Shown piece after piece: positions 7,145 through 15,441 of a stretch of 38,176 nt of DNA. Below the pieces are notes generated by a model. It had not been told where the DNA came from, ran no database searches, and saw nothing but the letters and a program-made list of their open reading frames with translations. Within the stretch, counting starts at the first letter, position 1; every line of letters begins with the position of its first letter. A program made the position numbers and the translations under genes. Origin of the DNA: Gemmatimonadota bacterium (GTDB lineage Bacteria; Gemmatimonadota; Gemmatimonadetes; Longimicrobiales; Gaopeijiaceae); NCBI GenBank assembly GCA_022340755.1, contig JAJDNI010000051.1:1-38176 (forward strand). The letters run 5' to 3'.

Positions 7145-8383
7145 CTACCGATCCCTCCCGGATCCCGTGCGGAACAGGGGGAAGACCTCGTGCACGACAT
7201 GGGCCCGGACGTCGTCCAGGAGGGCGCGGGCGTCGGGTCCCTGGGGAGAGGCGCTCACGGTGTTGGAGACCGCGATGGCCGCCACTTTCGCGGTCGGATC
7301 CATGATGAAGAACGACAGGAACGCGGCCTGCGTGCCCGTGTGTCCGACCAGGTGATGACCCGCGGCGTCGTCGTACAGGAAGAAGCAGAGTCCCATGCTC
7401 TCCTTGCCGATGTCCGAATCACCCACGGGGACCACCGTGTGCCACATCTCCTCCAGGCTCGTACGTGGCAGGACGACGTCGGCATCCACGCCTGCGGGTG
7501 GGGATCCCATGAGGAAGGCCAGGTATCGGGCCATATCCGGGATGGGGGCGTTCAGGCCTCCGTTGCTCACGGTGATGCCGGTGTTGAAGTCGAGGCCACC
7601 GGCCTCGGGCTTGCCGTCCCGCAGGTAGTAGTGGTTGGACCGGTAGGGGACGAGGTGCCACGGCGTGACGTCGAAGTAGGCGTGGGTCATCCCCAGGGGG
7701 CGGAAGATGTTCTTCTCGATGTAGGCCTCGTACACGTCCCCGGTGACCTTCTCGATGGTCCGCCCGAGGAAGATGAGCCCTGGGTTGGAGTAGCTGTACT
7801 TCGATCCCGGAGGAAAGAGGATCTGCGTATAGGGCATCATCGCGACGAGCTGGCTCCACTCCGTCGGCTCGAACGGCTGCCACGGCTGATCACCGCCCCA
7901 CGGCCACGTCGGATCGCGGAATCCGGCGGAGTGCGACAGCAGCTGCCGGATGGTGATGGCCTCCATGGAGCCGTAGGGGTCGTGCACCTCCCGGAGCTCC
8001 GGCACGTACGTGACGACGGGATCGTCGAGGGAGAGAAGCCCCCGGTCGCGGAGCTGCATGATGGCGATGGCCGTGAACGTCTTCGTGATGGACGCCCAGT
8101 GATAGATGGTGTTCTCGTCCACGGGGCGGTTCGTGGCCAGGTCGGCGAACCCCAACGTCTCGGTGCGCGCCAGGCGGCCATCGGCGATGAAGGCGAGGCT
8201 CGCTCCCACGATCCCCGCGTCGGTGGTGCTCTTCCTCCACGACGACGCCACGCGGCTCCAGGTGGCGTCGAAGCCCGGCGGCAGCTGGGCGCTCATCGGT
8301 ACGGTCACGGACAGGAGCATGGCGACGGTGGCGGCGGCGCCGGCGAGCAGGCTCGGCGGACGGACGCGGAGAAGGGTGCGCAT
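7145..8383 (-). CDS. serine hydrolase, class C beta-lactamase / penicillin-binding fold, exported
   Basis: 412 residues with a Sec signal peptide (arginine-rich start, hydrophobic LLAGAAATVAMLLSVTV, likely cut after PMSA at 32). All three active-site motifs of the beta-lactamase/PBP fold (PF00144) are present: SxxK as S98-I-T-K101, YxN as Y198-S-N200, and HTG near residue 357 in place of KTG. Such proteins are periplasmic esterases, peptidases or beta-lactamase relatives; which one cannot be read from sequence. The start region is duplicated: two tandem 15-base units, CAGGGA(A/G)TCGCCATG, each with its own Shine-Dalgarno and ATG (8398 and 8383), so translation could begin at either. The gene diverges from the DinB-like gene. 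Confidence 0.88.
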   Translation of the reverse strand: MRTLLRVRPPSLLAGAAATVAMLLSVTVPMSAQLPPGFDATWSRVASSWRKSTTDAGIVGASLAFIADGRLARTETLGFADLATNRPVDENTIYHWASITKTFTAIAIMQLRDRGLLSLDDPVVTYVPELREVHDPYGSMEAITIRQLLSHSAGFRDPTWPWGGDQPWQPFEPTEWSQLVAMMPYTQILFPPGSKYSYSNPGLIFLGRTIEKVTGDVYEAYIEKNIFRPLGMTHAYFDVTPWHLVPYRSNHYYLRDGKPEAGGLDFNTGITVSNGGLNAPIPDMARYLAFLMGSPPAGVDADVVLPRTSLEEMWHTVVPVGDSDIGKESMGLCFFLYDDAAGHHLVGHTGTQAAFLSFFIMDPTAKVAAIAVSNTVSASPQGPDARALLDDVRAHVVHEVFPLFRTGSGRDR

Positions 8384-8474
8384 GGCGACTCCCTGCATGG
8401 CGATTCCCTGGAGGATCGACAGCGCCAATTTGACCGCCTCCTGGTCGTGAGCGAAAGTTCTCCTCGTTCCGGTT

Positions 8475-8488
8475 TCGTCCAAGGACGA
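8475..8488. promoter_or_regulatory. small palindrome in the divergent hydrolase/DinB region
   Basis: TCGTCC-aa-GGACGA is a perfect inverted repeat between the divergent serine hydrolase (-) and DinB-like (+) genes. It could be an operator, but the evidence is only symmetry and position. Confidence 0.25.
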
Positions 8489-8593
8489 TCCTTCCGCTTC
8501 CCGAGCCCCCCGATTCGGGATGACCTTTCCCTTGGACCCGACGCGCTGCCGCCGCTCGCGCGACCGGGTCTCCAGTCAGGAGGCGACGCGACC

Positions 8594-9115
8594 ATGACCC
8601 GTCCAGCAGCGGACGAGTTCAACGAGTACTACAGGCGCTACATCGACCTCGTCCCGGACGGCGACATTCTGGCGACGCTCAAGGCCCAGATGGCCGAGAC
8701 GCAGGGGTTGCTGGCCTCGGTGCCAGCGGACCGCGAAGAGTACCGTTACGCCGAGGGGAAGTGGAGCGTCCGGGAAGTGGTCGGACACCTCGTGGATACT
8801 GAGCATCTCTTCGCGTTCCGTGCGCTTTGGGCGGCGCGTGGGGCGGCGGCCGAGCAGCCGTCGATGGAGCAGAACGCCTGGGCCGACGTCTCCAACGCTG
8901 GAGGCAGGCCGCTCGCCGAGCTGGCCGAGGAGTGGGCCGCCCTGCGTCGGGCCGTGGTCCTCATGGGTGCGGGCTTCGACGAGGGGGCGTGGAGCCGCCG
9001 GGGTGTCGCCAGCGGCAATGCCTTCTCCGTGCGCGCCGCCATGTGGATCGTCGCCGGTCACGAGCTTCATCACCGGCGGCTGCTGGAGCAGAAGTACCTG
9101 GGGGAGGGCGCGTGA
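8594..9115 (+). CDS. DinB/YfiT-like four-helix metal-binding protein
   Basis: 173 residues, the usual size for the DinB superfamily. The metal-ligand pattern is visible: VGHLVDTEHLFAF in the middle and VAGHELHHRRLLEQKY at the C-terminus, giving the histidine triad of this fold. The segment YAEGKWSVREVVGHLVDTE is the standard family signature. Members include thiol transferases (bacillithiol, mycothiol) and damage-induced proteins; the exact reaction here is unknown. ATG 8594 is the first start fitting the fold. The last codon overlaps the GTG start of the next gene by four bases (GTGA), so the two are translated as a pair. Confidence 0.85.
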   Translation: MTRPAADEFNEYYRRYIDLVPDGDILATLKAQMAETQGLLASVPADREEYRYAEGKWSVREVVGHLVDTEHLFAFRALWAARGAAAEQPSMEQNAWADVSNAGGRPLAELAEEWAALRRAVVLMGAGFDEGAWSRRGVASGNAFSVRAAMWIVAGHELHHRRLLEQKYLGEGA

Positions 9116-9708
9116 GTCGACCGCCGGCCGACACAGGCGCTCCGGACGACCGGACGCGCATGCGTCGCCTGGACCGGGCGAAGGACGACGTGTGGATCCG
9201 GGAGTTCCTCCGGACCGCGCCCTTCGGGTTCCTCGCCACGCTGGGTGAAGACGCTCAGCCCTACCTCAACTCGAACCTCTTCGTGTTCGACGACGAGGAG
9301 CGCTGCCTCTACCTGCACACGCACCGGACCGGCCGGACCCGTGCCAACGTCGACGCTCATGAGAAGGTGGCGTTCAGCGCCGCGGGCATCGGTCGCCTGC
9401 TCCCGGCGAGCCAGGCTCTGGAGTTCAGCGTGGAGTACGCCGGGGTGGTGGTCTTCGGCGTAGGGCGGGTGGTGGAAGATCCCGAAGAGGCGAGCCACGG
9501 ACTGCGTCTCCTCCTCGAGAAGTACGCTCCGCATCTGGAGTACGGAGTGGACTACCGTGGCACGACCCCCGACGAGCTCGAGCGCACTGCGGTCTACCGC
9601 ATCGACATCGAGGCATGGAGCGGCAAGCAGAAGGAGGCTCCCGCCGACCTCCCGGGCGCGTACGAGCTACCCCTGCCGTCGATCCCGTTTCCCCGACGGA
9701 CGGTCTGA
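9112..9708 (+). CDS. pyridoxamine 5'-phosphate oxidase family (flavin-binding, NimA-like) protein
   Basis: 198 residues starting at GTG 9112, which overlaps the DinB-like stop. The split-barrel FMN-binding fold is indicated by FLRTAPFGFLATLGEDAQPYLNS, LYLHTHRTGRTRANVDAHEKVAF and FSVEYAGVVVFGVGRVVEDPEEA, ending in YRIDIEAWSGKQKEA. This is the family of flavin-nucleotide-binding oxidoreductases related to NimA and PdxH. It is probably a small cytoplasmic FMN- or F420-type reductase of unknown substrate. Coupling to the DinB-like gene suggests a shared role, perhaps in thiol or redox stress, but that is inference. Confidence 0.85.
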   Translation: MSRPPADTGAPDDRTRMRRLDRAKDDVWIREFLRTAPFGFLATLGEDAQPYLNSNLFVFDDEERCLYLHTHRTGRTRANVDAHEKVAFSAAGIGRLLPASQALEFSVEYAGVVVFGVGRVVEDPEEASHGLRLLLEKYAPHLEYGVDYRGTTPDELERTAVYRIDIEAWSGKQKEAPADLPGAYELPLPSIPFPRRTV

Positions 9709-9750
9709 CCTCCTGGTGGCGAGGGCTCCGACGCGGATGGGCGTCGACCG

Positions 9751-12700
9751 CTAGCTCGAGATCTCCCCACGCACCCCTTGCCACTCGCTCTGCAGCGTAT
9801 CGAGCATCTTCTCGAAGAACGCCTTCTGCGACGCGTCGTCGGCGGACAGGGGTGACACCCACCCCTCCACATCGTTCCTGAGCCGTGCTACTCGCGACGC
9901 CAGCTCCCCCGTCTCCCGGGCGAGGTCTTTGACCTTGGCCGCGATTTGGCCGGAAACGCCGGCATCTTCGTCGATCCGGCGCGCCGCCTCGGCCACGTCG
10001 CGCGAGAGCCCACGCGCCTTCACCTGGAGGTCGGTGAGCTCCAGGAGCGTTCCGGTCCACTGGGTGCGAACGGAAGGATCCATGTGGATGCGCGGGTCCT
10101 CGAGGACGCGCACGACCTGCTGTGAGGTCACGCCCCCGGCGGTGAGGCTCACGGTGTAGAGGCCGGGCAGGACCAACGGGCCCTGGATGCCACGTCGCCC
10201 CATGCCTTCACCCGAAGCCTGCGGGGCCCCGTCGTCGGCGCCCTGCACGTCGTACCGCAGGTCCCACACGACGCGGTTCACGCCGCGGTGGGTGGAGCCC
10301 TCGACGGAGGCGACCTCGTCACCGCTGCCGTCGAGGATCGCCAGGGTCACGGGGGTCCCCTCGTCCTTCAGCCAATAGTCGAGAATGGCTCCCGCCGGGG
10401 GGTTCTCCCCCTCGAAGATCATTTTGCCGGTGTGGGCCCGCTCCGGTCGGTAGCGGATCTCCTCCGCCGGGTCGACGCCGAAGAGGTGGGACGGCGTGGC
10501 CGCCACCTCGGGGGTGAGCTGTTGGAGAGCGTCCACCTGGTCGAGGATCCAGATGCCCCGTCCGTGGGTGGCCAGGACGAGGTCGTTTTCCCGAGGATGC
10601 ACCACGAGGTCGTTCACCGGCACGGTGGGCAGCCCGCTCTCGACCTGCGCCCAGTTGTCGCCTCCGTTCCACGACCACAAAAGGCCGAACTCGGTGCCCA
10701 TGTACAGCACATCGGGGTTGCGCTCGTCGTCGCGCACCACCCGCACCACGCGCCCAGCCGGCAGGTCGCCCACGATGGACGTCCACGTGTGCCCGTGGTC
10801 GTCGGAGCGCCACGCATAGTTGGCGTAGTCGTCATTGCGGTAGTTCGTCGCCGCCAGGTACACCCTGCCGTCCACACTCTTCGACGCGTGGATGGAGTTG
10901 ATCCACGCCATCTGCGGCAGCCCGGGCACGTTGCCGGTGACGTTCGTCCATGTCAGGCCGTCGTCGGTGCTCACCTGCACCTGGCCGTCGTCGGTGCCCG
11001 CGTAGAGCTCACCGGGCTCGTGCTCGGATTCGGCGACGGCGCTGATGGTCGGCCAATAGGGAACACCGTCATCGAGCGACAACGTGAACGAGTCGGGGCG
11101 CTGACCCATGATCTCCAGGGTACGGCGGTCGGTCTCGGTGGTGAGGTTCCCCAGGGACACCCAGGTGTTGCCTCGGTCTACGCTCTTCCAGAGCTGGTCC
11201 AGCCCGGCGTAGAGCGCATTGGGATCGTGGGGGCTGATGACGAAAGGCCCGTCCCAGTTCGCCGGCGGCATTGCGTTGCCCAGACGCTGCATGGGGTTGG
11301 ACAAGTCCGGCCAGGTGGTCCAGTTCCGGCGGGCCGCGATGAAGCCCTGAGGCTGGTCGGGGCGGATATCCCGGCTCGCCCCGGTGGCCAGGTCGTTCCG
11401 GGTGAGCCCCAGGAACTGGCTCTCCGCGTAGAGGATGCGGTTGTTGGTGGTGTCCACTCGGCTCTGGAATCCGTCGCCGCCGCCCCAGCGCACCCAGTCC
11501 TGATTGAGGATGCCCTCGGCGCGATACACCTGGTTTGGGCCCGCCCAGCTCCCATTGTCCTGGAGGCCGCCGTAGACGTTGTACGGATGGGCGTTGTCCA
11601 CGGCCACGTGGTACCACTGGCTCAAGGGGAGGTCGCTGATCCAGAGGAAGTTCTCCCCCCGGTCGTAGCTGATGCCAAGACCACCGTCGTCGGCCTTCAT
11701 GACGTGGCGGGAATCGTGCGGATCCACCCACACGAAGCGATCGTCGCCGTGGGTCCCGTTGTTGCGCGGCACCGTGAACGTCTTGCCGCCGTCGTCGGAG
11801 AAGGAGTACTGGTTGACCATATAGACGCGCTGGTCGTCGTTGGGATCGACCACCGGCTGGCTCGCGTACATGGGGCGGGGGTTCCAGCCGCTCATGAACG
11901 TCCACGTCGCCCCCGCGTCGTCGGAGCGGTAGATGCCCCCTTCGGGCTTCTCGTAGGTCGTGGAGGCGCTGTAGCGCTCACCCTGCTCCACGGACACGTA
12001 CACGATTCGCGGATCCTTCCTGTAGACGGCGATGCCGATGCGGCCGATGACGCCCGTGGGCAATCCGTTGTCCAGCCCGGCGTTGGTCAGCTTCGTCCAG
12101 TGCTCGCCCCCGTCGGTGGACTTGTACAGGGCGCTCCCCGGCCCCCCGCCGTGGAAGCCCCACGGGCGGCGCATGCGCTGGTAGGTGGCGGCGTACACGA
12201 CGCTCGGATTCCGCGGATCCAGCGCCACGTCCACGGCGCCGGTCTCGTCATCCACGTAGAGGACCCTCGCCCAGGTCACTCCCCCGTCGGTGGACTTGTA
12301 AAGGCCCCGCTCCTCGTTGGGGCCCCACAGGTGCCCCATCGCGGCCACGAAGACGGTGTTGGGGTCGTCGGGAGAGATCACGATGCGCCCGATCTCACGG
12401 GATTCCTTCAGCCCCATGTTCTTCCACGTCCGGCCACCGTCGGTGGATTTGTAGACGCCGTCCCCCCAGGAGTTGCTCTGCCGGCTCGCGCGCTCGCCCG
12501 TCCCGACCCAGACGATGGACGTGTCCTGCTGGCTCACCGCGATGTCGCCTACCGAGTGCACGGCCTCGCGATAGAACACCGGCGTGAAGCGGACCCCGTT
12601 GTCGGTGGTCTTCCACACGCCCCCGGTGGCCGCGGCCACGTAGAAGACGTCGGGATTCGACTCCACCACCGCGATGTCGACGATCCGACCGCTGACGACG

Positions 12701-12828
12701 GCGGGTCCAATCTCTCTCGGTCGCAAACCCGAAAGGTCCTTCGCCGTGAAGGCCTGTGCTCCAAGGCTTCCGGGCAACAGAGCGCACGCCGTGAGAACGA
12801 GGACCTCGAAGCGGGTGGCGCGGGGCAT
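9751..12828 (-). CDS. exported sortilin/VPS10-like Asp-box (BNR) repeat protein
   Basis: 1025 residues with a signal peptide (MPRATRFEVLVLTACALLPG, cut near SLGA-Q). The body is a beta-propeller repeat protein with about ten Asp-box motifs (S-x-D-x-G-x-T-W): YKSTDGGRTW, YKSTDGGVTW, YKSTDGGEHW, YRSDDAGATW, FSDDGGKTF, WKSVDRGNTW, VSTDDGLTW, WRSDDHGHTW and others. It carries the recurrent lead TGGVWKTTDNG and the closing LVLATHGRGIWILD. A C-terminal non-propeller part includes VVWDLRYDV and a coiled-coil-like tail of about 150 residues. Such proteins are often annotated as glycosyl hydrolase or sortilin and are abundant in Gemmatimonadota and Acidobacteriota; no catalytic activity is established. 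The start ATG 12828 has GGGAG about 8 bases upstream. It diverges from the HEAT-repeat gene. Confidence 0.9.
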   Translation of the reverse strand: MPRATRFEVLVLTACALLPGSLGAQAFTAKDLSGLRPREIGPAVVSGRIVDIAVVESNPDVFYVAAATGGVWKTTDNGVRFTPVFYREAVHSVGDIAVSQQDTSIVWVGTGERASRQSNSWGDGVYKSTDGGRTWKNMGLKESREIGRIVISPDDPNTVFVAAMGHLWGPNEERGLYKSTDGGVTWARVLYVDDETGAVDVALDPRNPSVVYAATYQRMRRPWGFHGGGPGSALYKSTDGGEHWTKLTNAGLDNGLPTGVIGRIGIAVYRKDPRIVYVSVEQGERYSASTTYEKPEGGIYRSDDAGATWTFMSGWNPRPMYASQPVVDPNDDQRVYMVNQYSFSDDGGKTFTVPRNNGTHGDDRFVWVDPHDSRHVMKADDGGLGISYDRGENFLWISDLPLSQWYHVAVDNAHPYNVYGGLQDNGSWAGPNQVYRAEGILNQDWVRWGGGDGFQSRVDTTNNRILYAESQFLGLTRNDLATGASRDIRPDQPQGFIAARRNWTTWPDLSNPMQRLGNAMPPANWDGPFVISPHDPNALYAGLDQLWKSVDRGNTWVSLGNLTTETDRRTLEIMGQRPDSFTLSLDDGVPYWPTISAVAESEHEPGELYAGTDDGQVQVSTDDGLTWTNVTGNVPGLPQMAWINSIHASKSVDGRVYLAATNYRNDDYANYAWRSDDHGHTWTSIVGDLPAGRVVRVVRDDERNPDVLYMGTEFGLLWSWNGGDNWAQVESGLPTVPVNDLVVHPRENDLVLATHGRGIWILDQVDALQQLTPEVAATPSHLFGVDPAEEIRYRPERAHTGKMIFEGENPPAGAILDYWLKDEGTPVTLAILDGSGDEVASVEGSTHRGVNRVVWDLRYDVQGADDGAPQASGEGMGRRGIQGPLVLPGLYTVSLTAGGVTSQQVVRVLEDPRIHMDPSVRTQWTGTLLELTDLQVKARGLSRDVAEAARRIDEDAGVSGQIAAKVKDLARETGELASRVARLRNDVEGWVSPLSADDASQKAFFEKMLDTLQSEWQGVRGEISS

Positions 12829-12951
12829 GGACGGACTCCCTGCTTGGGGTGGCTGGAGTGGGGAAGATGCCCGTCGGCGCGAGCCGGGTGCAAGCGCCTT
12901 GCAGGTCCGGGGCTCGGCGCGCTCGCCGGGTCGCGGATCTCCGAAGCACCA

Positions 12952-12957
12952 CGCTAG
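12952..12957 (+). promoter_or_regulatory. possible -10 element (TAGATT) for the HEAT-repeat gene
   Basis: TAGATT lies about 50 bases before ATG 13006 in the 177-base divergent spacer. The same hexamer is the -10 candidate at 31871. No strong -35 is seen. Confidence 0.25.
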
Positions 12958-13005
12958 ATTGGCGGAGCCCTGAAGCCTCTGTCGCGACACGGGTCGCCCA
13001 TTCGC

Positions 13006-14109
13006 ATGCCTCCTGCGGACCACAAGAAAGAACTGAGCGGCCTCGCCCGTTCCATCGATACCCTTTTCCGGAGAGGTCCGGTGGTGGTGTCGTCGGCTCC
13101 GGAGGCGCCCTCCGGGGGCGTCGAAGCACCCGAGACGGGTCCGGACGCTCTGAGCTATGCGGTGTCTCGTTTCCTGGAGGCTGATCGCGGCGGCCGCGAG
13201 GGTCTCGCCGAGAAGGTGCTCGCCGCCGCCGCCGCCCTCAGGGAGGAGACGTCTCTGGACGAGCTCGCCGACGCCGTGGGGCGGCTCGCCCGGGCGCCGG
13301 GCGGCACCCACGAAGGGACGCCGTGGGCCTTGGCGAGGGCCGTGCTCACACCCGGCATCGCCGGCCGGCTCGCGGAGCGGCTGGGCTCGGCGCGGGACGA
13401 GCGTGGCCACGCCGACCTCGTGACCGTGTGTGTGCGGCTGGGTCGGGACATGGCGCTCGCCCTCTCCGACGCACTCTCCGACACGACGGATCGCTTCGCA
13501 CGCCGGGCCTACATGGACGTCATGGTCCAGATGGGCGAGGACGGCATCGCCGTGGCGGAGGAGATGGTGGAGGACGGCCGTTGGTTCGTGGTACGAAACG
13601 CCGCCGCCGTCCTGGGGGAAATCGGCGGCGAGCGAGCCGTGGGGCTGTTGGCCAGCGCGTTGGCTCACGAGGATGCCCGCGTGCGCCGCGAGGCGCTCCA
13701 CGCGCTGGCCAAGGTCGGCGGTGAGGACGCCGGGCAGCTCGTCTACGGGATGATCGGGGACCCCGACTCGGATGTGCGCGCGGCCGCCGCCATGGCGGCA
13801 GGTGCGCTCAGGGTGCCGAGAGCGCTGAGACCGCTGTTGGTGCTACTGGAGGAAGAAAGGGACCCGGACGTGGTGGTGACGGTCCTGCACGCCTTGGGGC
13901 AACTGGCGGATCCGGCGGCCACCCCTGCCATCGAGAAGAGGGCCGCCCGGTCGTTCTTTTCTCGCCCCCCCACCGACGTCCGCATCGCCGCGTATCGCGC
14001 GCTCTACAGCATCCGCACGCCGCGTGCGAAACGCGTGCTCGTGGGAGCTGCCGACGACAAAGACCCGAGGGTCAGAGCCGCCGTGCGGGAGCTCCTTTTC
14101 CAGCGCTGA
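13006..14109 (+). CDS. HEAT-repeat protein
   Basis: 367 residues without a signal peptide, starting MPPADHKKELSGLARSIDTL. The second half is a run of helical repeats of HEAT/PBS-lyase type: VVRNAAAVLGEIGGERAVGLLASAL, VRREALHALAKVGGEDAGQLV, VRAAAAMAAGALRVPRALRPLL, VVVTVLHALGQLADPAATPAI and VRIAAYRALYSI. The N-terminal 150 residues are also helical, with a low-complexity linker at about 30-48. HEAT solenoids are protein-binding scaffolds; no partner is evident. ATG 13006 is the first start in the frame. The gene ends 38 bases before the convergent alpha/beta hydrolase. Confidence 0.85.
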   Translation: MPPADHKKELSGLARSIDTLFRRGPVVVSSAPEAPSGGVEAPETGPDALSYAVSRFLEADRGGREGLAEKVLAAAAALREETSLDELADAVGRLARAPGGTHEGTPWALARAVLTPGIAGRLAERLGSARDERGHADLVTVCVRLGRDMALALSDALSDTTDRFARRAYMDVMVQMGEDGIAVAEEMVEDGRWFVVRNAAAVLGEIGGERAVGLLASALAHEDARVRREALHALAKVGGEDAGQLVYGMIGDPDSDVRAAAAMAAGALRVPRALRPLLVLLEEERDPDVVVTVLHALGQLADPAATPAIEKRAARSFFSRPPTDVRIAAYRALYSIRTPRAKRVLVGAADDKDPRVRAAVRELLFQR

Positions 14110-14113
14110 AGAG

Positions 14114-14137
14114 AGCGCGGCGGGATGGCTCCGCGCT
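14114..14137. terminator. bidirectional terminator hairpin
   Basis: AGCGCGG and CCGCGCT (7 pairs, 10-base loop) sit between the convergent HEAT-repeat gene and the alpha/beta hydrolase. Short flanking pyrimidine tracts only. Confidence 0.4.
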
Positions 14138-14147
14138 TGTCGACCGA

Positions 14148-15248
14148 CTACACCAGCCCGAGCACGCGCGAGAGGGCTTTGAAAAACGCGGCCGTCTCCC
14201 GGGCGCCTTCGACGAGGCCCGGAAACGGATCTTGCGAGGAGTGTCCGAAGAGGCTCGTGACGGTGGGGCCTGTCACGACGTCCCGAGGCAGCGCGTCCCT
14301 CAGGCGGAAGGCCTCCGAGTAGGGAATGAGGTGGTCCTGCCGCCCGTGAAGCAGATGGACCGGCACGCGTACCGCTCCGAAGGCCTGGGTCGCCTCGAGA
14401 GACGGCTCCACGCGACGGCCCGCTGCCGCCAGCGCGGTGGCCATGGCTTCCCCGGTCTCGTGATCGGGCTCTTGGGGAGACACGGGGGCGAACAGGTCGA
14501 AGACCGGACGGTGCCCCGGAGGGAGGGCGTCGCGGAGCGCGGCCTTCGCGTTGTCGAAAATCGGCTCCCAGGCCATGACTCCCGCGTCCCCGGCCATCCA
14601 GGCGAGACGGAGGAGGCTATCCGCCACCGCTGCCTCGTCCTCGTGCCCCGGGACCGCGGTGAGGTAGTTTGCCCCTACGATCCACCGTCCGTACGGGTCG
14701 GGGCGCAGACGGTGACGACATCCGTCCCACTCGTGATCGCCGGTGAACTGGAAGTGCAGCGTTCGCTCCAGGTCGCAGAAGCCGCCGAACCCGACGACGC
14801 CGGCGACGCGGCCCGACAACTCGGCGTGGGTGGACGCGGCGATGGCCTGCGGCGCGCCGAATGAGAAGCCCACGAGCCCCACTGACCGGCAGTCGACGTC
14901 CTGCACTTCCTCCAGCGCGGTGAGGGACGCGCGGACGGTGGGTACCGTCAGCTCCGTGGCCAGGCTGAGCTCCCGCCACTCCGGGACTTCGGGGACCAGC
15001 ACGGCGCGGCCGCTGGCCGCCAGCGCCCGGGTGAATCGAACGAGCTGCGGGTGCGCGCGGCCGGGGCGCGTAATGCCGTGGAGCACGACCCAGGTGGGCA
15101 GGGGGCGTGGCCCCTCGCGGGGCATCACCAACGTTGCGGGAACGCGCACTCCGTCCCTGTCCAGCACGACTTCCCGAACGTGAAGGGAATCCCTACCGGT
15201 GAGCCAGGAGGCGGTGTAGCGGAGTGTGCGAAGAGCGGAGGAGGACAT
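14148..15248 (-). CDS. alpha/beta hydrolase (dienelactone hydrolase/esterase-like)
   Basis: 366 residues from ATG 15248. The fold is shown by WVVLHGITRPG (oxyanion region, about 53-63), the nucleophile elbow G127-F-S129-F-G131, a DHLIPY segment with the likely catalytic Asp, and FGHSSQDP with the likely catalytic His. It is a cytoplasmic hydrolase of unknown substrate, with no signal peptide. ATG 15248 lacks a Shine-Dalgarno; a TAGCTT hexamer on this strand (15256-15261) ends only about 7 bases before the ATG, which would fit a leaderless transcript. An in-frame start further upstream (15317) would add a poorly structured 23 residues. It diverges from the aminotransferase gene. Confidence 0.85.
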   Translation of the reverse strand: MSSSALRTLRYTASWLTGRDSLHVREVVLDRDGVRVPATLVMPREGPRPLPTWVVLHGITRPGRAHPQLVRFTRALAASGRAVLVPEVPEWRELSLATELTVPTVRASLTALEEVQDVDCRSVGLVGFSFGAPQAIAASTHAELSGRVAGVVGFGGFCDLERTLHFQFTGDHEWDGCRHRLRPDPYGRWIVGANYLTAVPGHEDEAAVADSLLRLAWMAGDAGVMAWEPIFDNAKAALRDALPPGHRPVFDLFAPVSPQEPDHETGEAMATALAAAGRRVEPSLEATQAFGAVRVPVHLLHGRQDHLIPYSEAFRLRDALPRDVVTGPTVTSLFGHSSQDPFPGLVEGARETAAFFKALSRVLGLV

Positions 15249-15426
15249 CTTCAGGAAGCTATCCGATACCGTGGATGCCACGCCAGCGGCGTCGCCGCTC
15301 CCACCGGAAATTCGCACGGGCGCCGCCGCGGACGGCTTGCGCCGGCCGCGCCGCTTCGGACATCATCTGCTTCGAATACGAATGCGGTCGGTCGCCGGAG
15401 CAGCTCGACGCACCGCCGCCGCACCT

Positions 15427-15441
15427 GGAGGAGTCGTCTTG
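15427..15441 (+). promoter_or_regulatory. ribosome binding site that decides a TTG start
   Basis: GGAGGAG (15427-15433) followed by a 5-base spacer and TTG 15439. Starting here puts a twin-arginine signal (YRRSFLTLLGGGALA) exactly at the N-terminus, which supports this unusual start over the ATG at 15226. Confidence 0.7.

Noticed and set aside
10288-12957. Very long open frame on the plus strand opposite the Asp-box protein (889 codons)
   Set aside because: It is antisense to a protein with a signal peptide and ten Asp-box motifs. Its translation is rich in R, G, H and V without any fold, as expected in high-GC DNA.
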